Positions 11,631-23,885 of a stretch of 64,000 nucleotides of DNA are shown here, in pieces; positions within the stretch are counted from its first letter, which is position 1; every line of letters begins with the position of its first letter. This DNA comes from Lineus longissimus (taxonomy: Eukaryota > Nemertea > Pilidiophora > Heteronemertea > Lineidae): the NCBI RefSeq assembly GCF_910592395.1, contig NC_088315.1, forward strand, positions 11,598,501 to 11,662,500, read 5' to 3'. Below the pieces are notes generated by a model. That model ran no database searches, had not been told where the DNA came from, and was given only the letters and a program-made list of their open reading frames with translations. The position numbers and the translations under genes were made by a program.

Positions 11631-12576
11631 GGTGGCACTACACAGTGCGGAGGACGGTGTCAAGGGCAGCGTCAAATAGGCCCCGGGCAACCGACACGAG
11701 GTAGTATTTCAGTTCCTGCTAAGGCCTAATCATACATCACAGGCACCATAATCCATACATTTCTGGGTTCGTATGAATCCAGAGAAGAAGTCTACAGCAT
11801 TTTCATTGCATTTAATTCATAAGTGCACCGATAGGTGGCACCACCTTTGACACCACGTGGATCATAATTGACACTCGAAAACTACGCCCAACCTCGCGTG
11901 GCAGATGGAAGGTATGTTACATATTGAGGCCAAACTGGGGATTGAGACCTGCTTTTTAAAATGGCACAGCTGCTAGGCTCATAAAATCGCCAAAGATCCC
12001 TCTGCACATGGAAACTAAGACCAGGGCGTCAAAGTAAAAAAAACACACGCACACCTAAGGTGGCACTACACAGTGCGGAGGACGGTGTCAAGGGCAGCGT
12101 CAAAATAGGCCCCGGGCAACCGACACGAGGTAGTCTTTCAGTTCCTGCTGAGGCCTAATCATACATCACAGGCACCATAATCCATACATTTCTGGTTTCG
12201 TATGAATCCAGAGAAGAAGTCTACAACATTTTCATTGCATTCAATTCATAAGTGCACCGATAAGTGGCGCCACCTTTGACACCACGTGGATCATAAGTGA
12301 CACTCGCACAACTACGCCCAGCCTCGCGTGTATGTTACATATTGAGGCCAAAGTGGGGATTGAGACCTGCTTTTAAAATGGCACAGATGCCAGGCTCATA
12401 AAATCGCCAAAGATCCCTCTGCACATGGAAACTAAGACCAGGGCGTCAAAGTAAATAGTATTTGGAACAGGATGGAGCCATTCATGAACATGGAATCGGC
12501 CTGCGTCTTAAGAACTACATTTCTCGGGGGGGGGGGGGGGGACAAAACGGACCCGTCCCCAATGTGTAGTGCCACC
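11631..12576. mobile_element. PIF/Harbinger-like non-autonomous element, tandemly duplicated
   Basis: A complete unit at 12059-12576 has ends ggtggcactacaca and tgtgtagtgccacc, and is flanked by TAA at 12056-12058 and 12577-12579. A second, right-truncated copy at 11631-12040 precedes it and also starts after TAA. Three-base TWA target duplications and G-rich ends are typical of PIF/Harbinger. No transposase is present. The unit includes a G16 run near 12526-12541. Confidence 0.7.
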
Positions 12577-12796
12577 TAAGTATCCATAAGAACGTTATCT
12601 CTTTCAGTTAAGCCCATTAACATTTCCACGTTAAGACTTAACGTCTCCGTTAAAGCTAACGTTGTAATTGAACAACTCGGCCCAGGTATCAACTTAGAAA
12701 CATACATTGCTCGCATTCTACTTTTTGAAGACTTGTCCGTGTGTTTCTGCTTATACTCTTAAGGTTTCTCATCCCGAAGCTCAGGCACTCGGCATT

Positions 12797-13533
12797 AGAG
12801 AGGTTGCGGACCGTCCCCACTCCCACTCCCACTCCGAGGGGATTCTGTTTTGGCGTATTACGTCATCACTTCACGAGGGATTTCCCCGTCTAATACTCCA
12901 TGAACTCGGACGATTTTACGAGTTGGAGGCCGCGAACTCGTAAGTGTTCTCCCACTTGCATTATCTAAGCTTTTAGACATTTAAATCAAGTGACAATGAA
13001 GAAGCAATATCCCTTACACACTGTTCTAGCACGTCACGTAAGTTGTAACAAGATTTTTTGTGAAAAAGACGGAGAAAACTTGTTGTTTTTGAAGTGTTCA
13101 AAATTGTGTAGAACGGCCGTGTACGGACTGTGCGTGACAGGAAGACTCGCACGTCGTAGGCCTGTCGCCCCAAAATATAGTTTCATGAATGAAACTCTGT
13201 TCCCCTCTGTACTTTTTGGATCTAGTTATCTTAGGACTGAAGTAATTCGTAGTTTTACAATAGAAATACGCACATGTTACAGAGGAAACGGCTTTTTACT
13301 AGCTGTAAATCACCAAAATTGTAGATTGTCTGCTTTATTTACTTTTTTTCTGGTACGTCGTTAATTTGGCCGATTTCCAGTTTGGCCGTGTGACTCGCAG
13401 GCTGGCCGAATGACGCCTCCCAACTCGGTTCCCGTTGGTGCGCGCAACCTACTTTTCGACGTCACGAGTTCCGAGAACGACTCGAGTTGAACTCGGAGTG
13501 GGAGTGGGAGTGGGGACGGTTCGCAACCTCTCT
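12797..13533. mobile_element. Foldback-type element with 42-bp inverted repeats
   Basis: Arms at 12797-12838 and 13492-13533 match at 41 of 42 positions in inverted orientation; they begin agagaggttgcg and include a cccactcccactcccact block. The 653-bp centre contains a 124-codon plus-strand frame (12990-13364) with no recognised domain. No transposase and no clear target duplication are visible. Confidence 0.75.
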
Positions 13534-14359
13534 ACTATCGACCGAGCAACGTGTGCGGAGGGGGGGGGGGGCGGGGAGGATACGACTGACCTGGATTTTC
13601 GAGGATGAAGGTTTCTGCGATCAATAAAAAACAAAATCTTGGGCATCCCAAATTACCAAATCCCGGCATTGTTGCAATGATACGTGGCCACATCTAAACT
13701 GATGTCACAATGCCTTGCACGTTAGCGCATCGAAGTACGATGCGTCCTGTAACCCGTTAGGATCCACTGTCAGCTTACATGTATATACATGGCGTCACCA
13801 TGTGATCAATGTGTAGTCCATCCTGGTATAACCAGTGGTTTTCAATATGCTCCGCCTGGCGTAGGATCTCAGGATGTGTGTAGTCAGACAACGTGTTCGA
13901 AAACCGTCATGTTACTCACGGCGTGTCGACTGCCAGATTACCGTTTGGATGGTCAACACAACGCTACTGACAGATTACGATTTCGAAAACTCGCCCCAGT
14001 GCCGAAATTTAAAAAAAACAGACACTGGAATTGATCAATTGCCGCCATCTCGGATGTCGGCATCCTGATATTCAGGGTTTTGTTAATCCTACGTCATCCA
14101 CTGCGTCACCAGTTCGGACTGTAAATCTTATTCAGACCGAATTAGTGCCACTTTCTCACATAAAACGTTTCATTTTATTAATAACTAAGAAAATATGATC
14201 TTTATAAATAAAATCTGACACTTGCTTGTGGGTTTTAAGATGATCGTATGGAGAACTATAAACGAAGCGTAGTGCAGCAATAATTTTCGCGGGCTTAATG
14301 GTGATGCGTATAGTCTCATTAATATGTAAAGAGCAATCTCTAGTGAACTCGCACAACTG
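13534..14359. other. No gene recognised
   Basis: Contains a G10 run near 13561. Only short, unsupported frames are seen. Confidence 0.4.
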
Positions 14360-14520
14360 TTTGACATGGGGGAGCCCCCCAAACCCCCGTCCTTCTGACA
14401 TATTTAGCCAGTACATTGGGGGATGAGTCCCCCAAACCCACTCCCCCGTTCTCTGAAAGTGACAGGTTTTAGTCAGTACATTGGGGGGAAGGCCCCCCCA
14501 AACCCCCCTCCATTGGCCTC
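14360..14520. repeat. C/G-rich tandem repeat
   Basis: About three imperfect units of roughly 60-70 bp, each with a palindromic core of the type ttgggggg...cccccaaaccc, separated by 'agtacattgggg'. The overlapping minus-strand frame is rich in W and G because of this repeat and is not a convincing protein. Confidence 0.65.
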
Positions 14521-14973
14521 TAAAAATAGAATTCCTTGGAGACGCTGAACAATAAGGCCCCATAAAGAAGTAGTCCCCGCCCCGGTAGCTGTCTCATATC
14601 TGCCGACAGTGACTGGTGACAGAAGCAGCTCTTTGTGGTGAAATAATAATTGAATTTTCCACCTGCTAGCCTAGATATGTGTGTATGTTTCTTCACCAGT
14701 TAGTTAATAACGAATTTTTGTAGCTGATATATTCTTAATTGTTTTAACGCGTTTTCTTTGGATTCGTTTGGCGCCAAAATTAAGAATGGCAAATTTACGA
14801 TCTTGACACTAGAGGCGCTGATGTCGTTCCGGAACGGTAGATGCTAAATCGGATAGCCAGGCGGTACGGGAACTCCTGCGCTCTGACCACGTGACCTACA
14901 TCATTACTTCACAGCTCCGGCACTGGGTCGAGTTTGGCAGTTACTAGAAATCACGTGACTGGATCTGGATTTA

Positions 14974-16310
14974 GTAGTGTTAAAACTGACTTTTTTGAAG
15001 TAAAGTACGTAAATCGAGAAGAAGAGGACGTTTACTTCGTCTGCAATGAAATGTCACAACTGTCTCCGCCGACGTTGTTGTCCTGTATGTTCTAGCAGAC
15101 GATTTTTAGATACATGATGTCCCACACCCGCACTTCAGGACAGTGGCGCCGGTGTGAATAAATCTACTTGCGTGAGTGGTCAATGGCTCATGACGTCATG
15201 AAATAGTGCGTCACGAGGAAGGAAACAATGGGAATCATGGGAACTGTGGTTGCGGTGCGTCGTGAAAGCAGGATCGGCAAGCGCGGCCCGTATGGAATGC
15301 GACAAACTGTACCGGAACCAGAATTGTCATGGGTCTGCACAAATTTTTTCAGATTCGATGAACATGATGGATATATGAAATTTGTTTACACTTTATACAC
15401 ACGTAACCATTACACTCACTACGTTGTGTGAGTTAATAATTGAATGCATGTCATGACACCCAGGAGCTTTTTCTCATTTCTGAAACAGTTGCATGGTTGG
15501 AATGAATTTCCAGATCAGTCCGTCAAATCTCTATGCAATGAAATTGAAATGTCACAACTGTCTCCACCGACGTTGTCCTGTATGTTCTAGTAGACGATTT
15601 TTAAATAAATGATGTGATTGATATACATGTACTTGTAGATTGGAATGAATTATTTCTTCAATGATATGAAAATTGAAAACCCTCTGACATGCCTGAGTAC
15701 AAAAATGCAGAGGCAAGACACACCATGCATGTCATGACACCCAGGAGCTTTTTCTCATTTCTGAAACAGTTGCATGGTTGGAATGAATTTCCAAATCAGT
15801 CCGTCAAATCTCTATCCAAATGGAACATTATGACCACTCTATATTTGTGCAGTAGTATTAAAACTGACTTTTGTGAAGTAAAGTACGTAAATCGAGAAGA
15901 AGAGGACGTTTACTTCGTCTGCAATGAAATGTCACAACTGTCTCCGCCGACGTTGTTGTCCTGTATGTTCTAGCAGACGATTTTTAGATACATGATGTCC
16001 CACACCCGCACTTCAGGACAGTGGTGCCGGTGTGAATAAATCTACTTGCGTGATTGGTCAATGGCTCATGACGTCATGAAATAATTGCGTCAACAACGGG
16101 AATCATGGTAACTGTGGTTGCGGTGCGTCGTGAAAGCAGGATCGGCAAGCGCGGCCCGTATGGAATGCAACAAACTGTACCGGAACCGGAACTGTCATGG
16201 GTCTGCACAAATTTTTTCAGATTCGATGAACATGATGGATATATGAATTTTGTTTACACTTTATACACATACGTAACCATTACACTCACTACGTTGTGTG
16301 AGTTATAATG
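14974..16310 (+). repeat. Duplicated block with a conserved short coding-like segment
   Basis: 14974-15435 and 15855-16305 are near-identical direct copies. The spacer holds a second, deleted version of part of the unit (15445-15600 compared with 15726-15975). Both main copies keep the same open segment ending in stop: KTDF.EVKYVNREEEDVY, then FVCNEMSQLSPPTLLSCMF. This may be a gene or transposon ORF tail that was duplicated with its flanks. The family is not recognised. Confidence 0.7.
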
Positions 16311-17281
16311 AGAGATTATTTCCTTTTCTACATCCGCGGTACTGCTTTTCAATATGGCGGCAAGTTACCAGTTTGGAGGCCTTTTAAGGAACGAAATCAG
16401 CGCCTATAGTGTCAAGATTGACGATTTAGATGAGGAAATAATATGTATATACCTGTATTACTTACTTTTTTCATCAAATTCCCGCCCTGAAATGCTCAAT
16501 AATGTGATTTCGCGCGCAGATCGAAGTGACGCCTCATCATGTCATATCAGTTATCATCGATTATTCAATCAGCATCCCTCGGCAAGGGCCGGTGTTGGCG
16601 TTATCATGACTTACCGTTACCTCCTTAGTTAAGCTCTTGGCACTTACACCAACGTTTGCGACAAAACTTATTTTGAATCACTGGGCCCAGCCCGAGTTGA
16701 CCATCCCCTTTCATCTAAAATAGATCCCTCACGCGGTAACAAATAATGAGTGGTTCGGCTTCAATCTATATATATGCAATGGTCGACAGGATAAAGATAA
16801 CTGTCTTCGGGCACTTCATTGTAGGCCTTCTTGCAAACATGTTTATATCTTTAGAATCCGCACTGGTCGACAGCCCGACGACCTCTGTTGGCAGGGTCTT
16901 TCTTCATTACCGGTATCAGTATCTCGCCGGATCAATAAATATTTGTTTATACATTTCTTGAATTGCTTCGTTGTATAACCATCGACCTGTCAACCTGTCA
17001 ATTAGTAACACTATCCCGCACCTGTCGACCTAACCTGTCAATCAGTCACACGTAGGCCTACTATCCATCAGTCGACCTGTCAACTTGTCCACCAGCATCA
17101 ACCCCTTCAGAACATGTGATTTATTTTTTCACACCAGGCGACGCCACTTTGTTTCCCATATTTGGCACACGCGTCATAATTTATTCATACGAATGAGGTT
17201 ATGGGAATCCCCATTTCGGCTCGCATGTCTCAGTTAGTGCAAGCTGAGAGGCAACAGGCGAACGAGGTTGACAGAGATAAT
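16311..17281. other. No gene supported
   Basis: A plus-strand frame from 16354 starts with ATGGCGGC in good context but has no supported donor or homologous domain. 16985-17100 has loose repeats of 'cgacctgtcaacctgtca'. Nothing firm. Confidence 0.35.
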
Positions 17282-17349
17282 CAACACTAGGTACCTTCTC
17301 TCAAGGTACTTTAGCCAACACTAGGTACCTTGTCTCAAGGTACTTTAGC
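17282..17349. repeat. Two 34-bp tandem units
   Basis: Two direct 34-bp copies with one mismatch, each with a GGTACC palindrome. Confidence 0.9.
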
Positions 17350-18488
17350 CAGAGTTCACACTGGATGACCTACCTGGAGCGGTTCTTTTGTTTTAGCGCG
17401 CGATTTTTACTTGACTCAGCCGTTTGTCAGTTTCTTGTTTTTAGCCACTGGAAGGCATCGATTGCTAATTTTTCCATGAATTTTTCGAAAATGGATCCTG
17501 TTCCTGGTAAGGTTTTAGTCTTGGCATCGTCTTGGGACATGACTGCACGTGGTCAAGGGCGTGGCCCGGGCAGGGGGGGGGCGTGGTCAAGCGTATCACA
17601 GTGAGGATGTCAATTTCCAGAAAAACAACGGGTAACATTAATTTGGTCCAACAGTAACGTTCTGCGAAGAATACTAGTACGTGTTTTTCTTTAGTTTGTG
17701 GACACCCAGTGGCCACTGTTTGGCAAAAAAATATGAAAGTTAAACAAACTTTGGGAATTGCTGAAAAATCGCTGAAAAATCGTCCTTGGGCACAAAATGG
17801 CTTTTGTTTTGCTTACCGGTAGAAGCGCGAAGCGCTTAGCACACGCACGCACACTCCATAAAGTTTTCAAAAATAAGCCCTAAGATATAAACAGAAAGGA
17901 AACAATTACCATTACCATGGTTAAAGACCTATATAGTGTTGACTATTTTCGTAAGATGCAGAGTAAATCAAGTGGATTTTGTGATTGGGAGGCCTGCTCT
18001 CGAAAGTTCATGCGACGAGGTGCAAACGCCCCGTAAAATACCTGGGAACCAGATGCTTAATGAAGATAAGGAAAGTAACCTTGTCCACCCGCTGCATCAA
18101 GCACAGGTATGTCGATCTACGTACATTCTACATGCAATGATGCTGCGGCATAAATTATGCCAAATATGGGAAACAAAATGGCGTCACCTGGTGTGAAAAA
18201 ATAAATCGCTCAAAACATGCGCACACGCTACCTTATTACTCAGCACGTTGCCAGTGTTGTGAGCATGTGCACTTGTAACCAGGATAGTGAAAGTAGTCCT
18301 TTGAAAGTGAAAGGCAGAGTAAACTCGCTGTGGGCCCTGCACTCGCTGCAGGGAATCAGGATTTGCAAGGAAACTGGTCATTATCAAGTTCTATGAAGTA
18401 GTCTTTCTAAGTGAATGTATAATACAATCTTGGCGAAGATTAAAGAGATCCAGTCATGGCATAAGTCTTTATCGTGGTAAAAATAACT
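17350..18488. other. No gene recognised
   Basis: Short frames only; a G8 run near 17573. No supported gene. Confidence 0.4.
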
Positions 18489-19783
18489 GGCTTACTGGAC
18501 TTTGCGCAAAGAAAGCAACGCAACGCAACGAGTGCAACAGTCCCTAGACACAATGGTCCCGGAACCGCCGACAGGCGGCACCACCTCACGACGAAGGCTT
18601 TTGCAAACCGCTTCAAATGGTTTCATAAGTCATATTCCTGGTTGTGGATTTCGACCTCCAGTTATCTATGATAGAACCCGCTCCAATCGGTTTAACCGCA
18701 TGGAATAGTTAGCACAATAATTTTCAAGGTAGTTTACGGTGAAAAGGAGCTCGGACGAAATTTGACTAGAAGAAAAAAAGGATTTTATCGGTGAATATCA
18801 AAACTGATGACGCGTCCGAAATTGTGAACTGATAATTTTTAGCAAGATCCGATGACGACGCAGACATTGCACAATTTTGTGACGTTGCACCACACACGAT
18901 TTTATGACGTTGTACACCTCGTGTATGCACGTGTATGCTCATGTCATCGTGCGGTAAAATATAACAGCCACGGCTGCCGGTACTTTCGGTGTTTGCGCCT
19001 TGTAACTGGAAAGTTTGTGGAAAGAGCCATGTTTCAAGTGACATAAGCCATTAGGAATGCGTGTGTATTCTTTGGGCGGCTTGTAGTAATTAATGACACC
19101 GAGCTTGAAGTCAAGTAAGTAGTACCAGTGTGGGCCTAGGCCCGACCGGCATCCACTCTGCTCATTTCATGATTTGGTCAACGATTTGAAGCAGCCGTAT
19201 CATACCCAAAAACATTCACAAGTGCAATGTTTCATGCCAGAAAGTTCCACAACATGACATGCACCAAACTTCTTGCAATTATGACGTCAGTGCATACAGC
19301 ACATTCCAGTGCCCAAATGCAGCAGGGACAAAATCACATCAATGCATCCTTCTTCTCGTCAACCACAACTGTCCGATATTCCACGACATTTCTATCTGAA
19401 TGTGAGTACAAACAGAACCAATCAACTTGTATCCGCTTCATCCATTTAACATCTGCAGCACAATGTGAGAGGACGCATTGCCTTCATAAGCAATGCATCC
19501 TCTCACCTCTCACCTCCAAACCTCAAACTGTCCAAATAAAACTTTCCCTTTTTACAAACTCTACAACAAAACTGAATGTCAGTATAAACAGCTCCTAATC
19601 AACTCATATAACCTTAAATCACTTTACATGTGCAGTATCGTGCGAGAGCTTCCACATCATTAAAGCCCTATGATCACCACAGGAGAAAAACCATCCACCA
19701 TTGCCACCCCAAACCCACAAATACAACCCTACAAGTCGAGAACACCCTCCATATGGCCAAACCCACTGCTCCTTACTAAATAA

Positions 19784-20165
19784 GAGAAAAGACCACTAAT
19801 GAATATTCATAGGTTGGAGGGCCTATCAATTAGACGAGTGCATGTTTTTCACTCTCAAGTACATATTTGGAGAGGTATTGAAAAAATATTTGTTGTGGCA
19901 AGTCTACAGATATAAAGAAATTATTTGATGAAAAAATTAATTTCGAATTTTGCTAATTGGGTAATAGTCTGTCTAATTTGTCGATTATAAAAAAATTTCC
20001 GTGGTCAATCACCATTTTATTTTTCACCATTTACTTGCCCGACTGTCCGGAATAACATAATCTAAATTTCAGATTCACAACACCACGCGTTCTTTGATGT
20101 GTCGCGGTCAAACACTGACAATTTAACTGCTAAAAGGCTTAAAAAATCAATTGTGGTCTTGTCTC
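19784..20165. mobile_element. MITE copy M1
   Basis: Matches 21263-21706, but its left terminus is altered (gagaaaagaccac) and it lacks about 60 internal bases. It ends with gtggtcttgtctc, followed by CATTT. Confidence 0.75.
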
Positions 20166-21262
20166 CATTTACACTACATTTTGGGTCAATATAGTGAAAA
20201 AATTTGAATGTGCTCAAATCACTCTAATTCATTTAGAATATTGTATTGCTGATGATTTAAGGTCAAAACAAGCTAAAATAATGAGAAAAAAATCTAATTT
20301 GACCCAAATAAGAGTCAACCTAACCACGGTCTAAGTTCGGTTTCATTTTTACAAGTCTTGTTGTGTTGCCATTCATTTTGTAATTTCTTTGAAACTACTT
20401 AGGCCTTGATTCTGAAAGTTTTGCCCTAAGCAGCAAAGATATTCCTAAATCACATCCTAAATTTTCAGCTCCATAGCTTGCTTATTCTGGCCAGGGCAGG
20501 TCTTTGAATTTGGTGCTGTTGGCTGCAAAATCATGACTTTTTGTCGATTTTGTCCTCTTTCGTCGCTTTGGCACAGTTTTTACCACTCTTTGAAATGTCT
20601 CTCATTTCTCAAAAAATGTCCAGATATGACTTTCCTTTGTTGGAGAGTTGTGGGATGTCATCTACATTAGTTTGAAAAAAATCTCAAAATGTTAACCCCT
20701 GAAATGTACCTTCATTTACACTACATTTTGGGTCAATATAGTGAAAAATTTGAATGTGCTCAAATCACTCTAATTCATTTAGAATATTGTATTGCTGATG
20801 ATTTAAGGTCAAAACAAGCTAAAATAATGAGAAAAAAACTTAATTTGACCCAAATAAGAGTCAACCTAACCACGGTCTAAGTTCGGTTTCATTTTTACAA
20901 GTCTTGTTGTGTTGCCATTCATTTTGTAATTTCTTTGAAACTACTTAGGCCTTGATTCTGAAAGTTTTGCCCTAAGCAGCAAAGATATTCCTAAATCACA
21001 TCCTAAATTTTCAGCTCCATAGCTTGCTTATTCTGGCCAGGGCAGGTCTTTGAATTTGGTGCTGTTGGCTGCAAAATCATGACTTTTTGTCGATTTTGTC
21101 CTCTTTCGTCGCTTTGGCACAGTTTTTACCACTCTTTGAAATGTCTCTCATTTCTCAAAAAATGTCCAGATATGACTTTCCTTTGTTGGAGAGTTGTGGG
21201 ATGTCATCTACATTAGTTTGAAAAAAATCTCAAAATGTTAACCCCTGAAATGTACCTTCATT
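20166..21262. repeat. Two 547-bp tandem units between MITEs
   Basis: Unit 1 begins at 20166 and unit 2 at 20713, both with catttacactacattttggg, and both contain the same sequence through gaaatgtaccttcatt. They are nearly identical, so the duplication is recent. Frames inside (for example 20689-20880) are accidental. Confidence 0.85.
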
Positions 21263-21706
21263 GAGACAAGACCACTAATGAATATTCATAGGTTGGAGGG
21301 TCGAGGCCTATCAATTAGACGAGTGCATGTTTTTAACTCTCAAGTACATATTTGGAGAGGTATTGAAAAAATATTTGTTGTGGCAAGTCTACAGATATAA
21401 AGAAATTATTTGATGAAAAAATTAATTTCGAATTTTGCTAATTGGGTAATAGGGGGCGTGTTTTGAGTTTTTTCTGCAAGTTGGCTGAAAAGAGTGGAAA
21501 TATTAAAGTCTGTCTAATTTGTCGATTATAAAAAAATTTCCGTGGTCAATCACCATTTTATTTTTCACCATTTACTTGCCCGACTGTCCGGAATAACATA
21601 ATCTAAATTTCAGATTCACAACACCACGCGTTCTTTGATGCGTCGCGGTCAAACATTGACAATTTAACTGCTAAAAGGCTTAAAAAATCAATTGTGGTCT
21701 TGTCTC
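21263..21706. mobile_element. MITE copy M2, intact ends
   Basis: Inverted 13-bp ends gagacaagaccac and gtggtcttgtctc. The left flank ends in CATT, matching the right flank of M1, which suggests a CATT target duplication within the tandem-unit sequence. Confidence 0.75.
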
Positions 21707-22224
21707 ATAAGCTCAAATAACCAAACCCAGCTTGTTCCGAAAACTCTGGGTGTATTTTCCTGTATGCAATACACAGCCTGGTCATCCTAAGATCGTGGTT
21801 ACATGGGGAGTTATCATTGCAAAAGTAGGCCAAACGCAAGCTGGAGGCGATCAAGCTAGCACACATAACTCTAGCAGTAGCACATGCAAGCCATGACATA
21901 GAATTCCAACAGTAAGGTTACACATACCCTTGGCGGTCGAGGCGATGGAATACTATTTTTAGTCACAGGTGATTCACGGGTAGTCAAAGGGACAATTATC
22001 TTGTTCTATTATGTTAGTTTGGAGTTTGAGTTTGGCTATGGTAATTGACAGGTTGCGCCAGCATCTTACTGTCCATACATTGCTGCTATGGTCAAATAGA
22101 GGGGCTACACTACAAGTGCAAATCACTGGGACTAGTATATTGTGACATGGGGATGGATAGGTGCCACAGCGCGACAAACGGAAGGTATATTACATATTGA
22201 GGTAAACAGGGGGCTGAGACCCGC

Positions 22225-22495
22225 ACCACACCAAAGAGTAAATCTCAAAATTGAACCCATGACCGAAGCACTACACCACCCCATTGAAGAGAATATCTCA
22301 AGAATCGAACCCATGACCGAAGCACTACAGCACCCCATTTAGGAGTAACTATCAAGAACTATACCTATGACCAACACACTACACCATCACTTTGAGGAGT
22401 AAATATCCAGATTCAAACCCATGGCTTACGAACTTGAGGAGTTAATCCCCAGAATCGAACCCATGACCAAGCATTACACCATCCACAATATGCAG
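22225..22495. repeat. Diverged ~55-bp tandem repeat with B-box-like motif
   Basis: Four to five degenerate units share 'atcgaacccatgacc', which on the minus strand reads ggtcatgggttcgat and resembles a tRNA B box. No A box or cloverleaf is found, so I do not call a tRNA. It may derive from a tRNA-type SINE. Confidence 0.6.
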
Positions 22496-22623
22496 GTACG
22501 GCTATTCTATGGCAGTATTCGCCCCAAGTTTATTTTAGGAAGACAAAATGGCCAAAAATGATGGTCGCTCCACCATTGCGCTCGTTGCTTTATTTGCGCA
22601 AAGTCCAGTAAGCCAAAACAACT

Positions 22624-23700
22624 AGAACTAAATTGGTGATTACTTCTGATGCAGCTCATTCAGGCTACATAATCAACAACCTGAAGGGAACTCGAAACTG
22701 CCAATATTTATCAATGGAAGCTTACTACCCGCCTTAGGTTTTAACCGGGCCGTTCAAAACTCCCCATTTTGATAAGCGTTTCGCTATAGGTTTCCTTTTA
22801 AACAATTGATCATGATGTTTGTAAGGGATTTCCGTGCAACATTGCGGGATTAAATCACCATTTTTTTGGTTGGTAGTGAAAGCTGTTCTTTTCAAATTGG
22901 TTTAAATCATCGATGAAATTTGTTGGAACACTAAAAGATGATTTCATGGTACAAAGGATAGTAATAATATGCACATTTAGCGTGGTCCTCCTTTAATAAG
23001 GATATAATAATAATAATAATATGTATTGCACCCCCATAATTGGGGAAAAGAAATATACAAGTACATTCAAAGACAGTACATAGTATTTTAAATCATCAAT
23101 ATACATCAAACAGCAATACTGTGTTGACATGAATTTTATTACTGTAATATAGGAGTAATCATATACAAAAATTGTTCTATTTTGGCACAAACATTTTTGT
23201 TTTTAACAAAAATAGCACTATTTAAAAGGCAGGAACACCCAATATAAACACAAAATCATACATTTTTATGGATTGCCATTTCAGCATGATGTTAGTGAAA
23301 CAAGGAATAATGTGACAGCGGACTACAGTGCACATGCTGCTACCAGCCATACAGGACAGTGCACTTATGCTCCTACCAGACATACAGGACAGCACACATA
23401 CATATAAGGTAAGGGACTATGTATAATTGTACTCTGGCTATAATTATACCACTTTATCCAACTACAAGTACAACCAAAAATATGATGAGCATGGGAACGC
23501 TTAATAGTTTAAAATAAAAGTCCTAATTAATACATGGAGCTAACACTACCTCATTACAATATCTAAAGGAAACAGCCAAAGGTACGCATGTTTCATTTTG
23601 AACATGTGTAATAAATGTACATTCTATGGTTTACAATAAAATATCCTCACATTTCAATGGAACAAGCCATTCTGTAATAATTGTACATTCAATGCTTTAC
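22624..23700. other. No gene; possible LINE 3' tail
   Basis: (TAA)n at about 23006-23022 is followed by a segment including 'cacccccataattgggg'. On the minus strand this resembles a LINE 3' end with an AAT tail. No coding exon is seen. Confidence 0.35.
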
Positions 23701-23713
23701 AATGTGTGAGCCA

Positions 23714-23885
23714 TCACAGCAAAACCAGGCGCATGTCGTCCAGAAGATGAGCCTAAATGACACCAGGAGATAATGGAAGAAATTGATGTGCTCATATTTC
23801 ACAATAGGCAGACAATAGAGAAATGAACAAACAGCCCGTCTCAACCTGCCAAGCTCAGAGCGACATGCGCCTGCTTTTGCTGTGA
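23714..23885. repeat. 25-bp inverted repeat
   Basis: tcacagcaaaaccaggcgca (23714 on) pairs with its near-complement ending at 23885, with a loop of about 120 bp. Probably a small MITE or hairpin. Confidence 0.6.

Larger units (their letters stand above)
11243..12687. mobile_element. Second MITE copy, split by nested insertions
   Basis: The left part (11243-11285, ttcaaaagcacaaaagtcac onward) and right part (12577-12687, gtatccataagaacg to caactcggcccagg) together match the uninterrupted MITE at 9612-9764. The 1.3 kb between them was therefore inserted later, at the TTAAG of the MITE. Confidence 0.75.
18489..22614. mobile_element. 4.1-kb TIR element with 9-bp flanking duplication
   Basis: Inverted repeats of 32 bp at 18489-18520 and 22583-22614 (ggcttactggactttgcgca...) differ at one position. 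They are flanked directly by aaaataact (18480-18488) and aaaacaact (22615-22623), a 9-bp duplication with one mismatch. This fits a Mutator-like or other 9-bp-TSD DNA transposon. No transposase is visible inside. Instead it holds two MITE copies, two 547-bp tandem units and a short minisatellite, so it is non-autonomous or heavily replaced. Confidence 0.7.

Noticed and set aside
12990-13364. 124-codon ORF as a gene
   Set aside because: Lies within the foldback element, has no domain or splice support, and its composition is not convincing.
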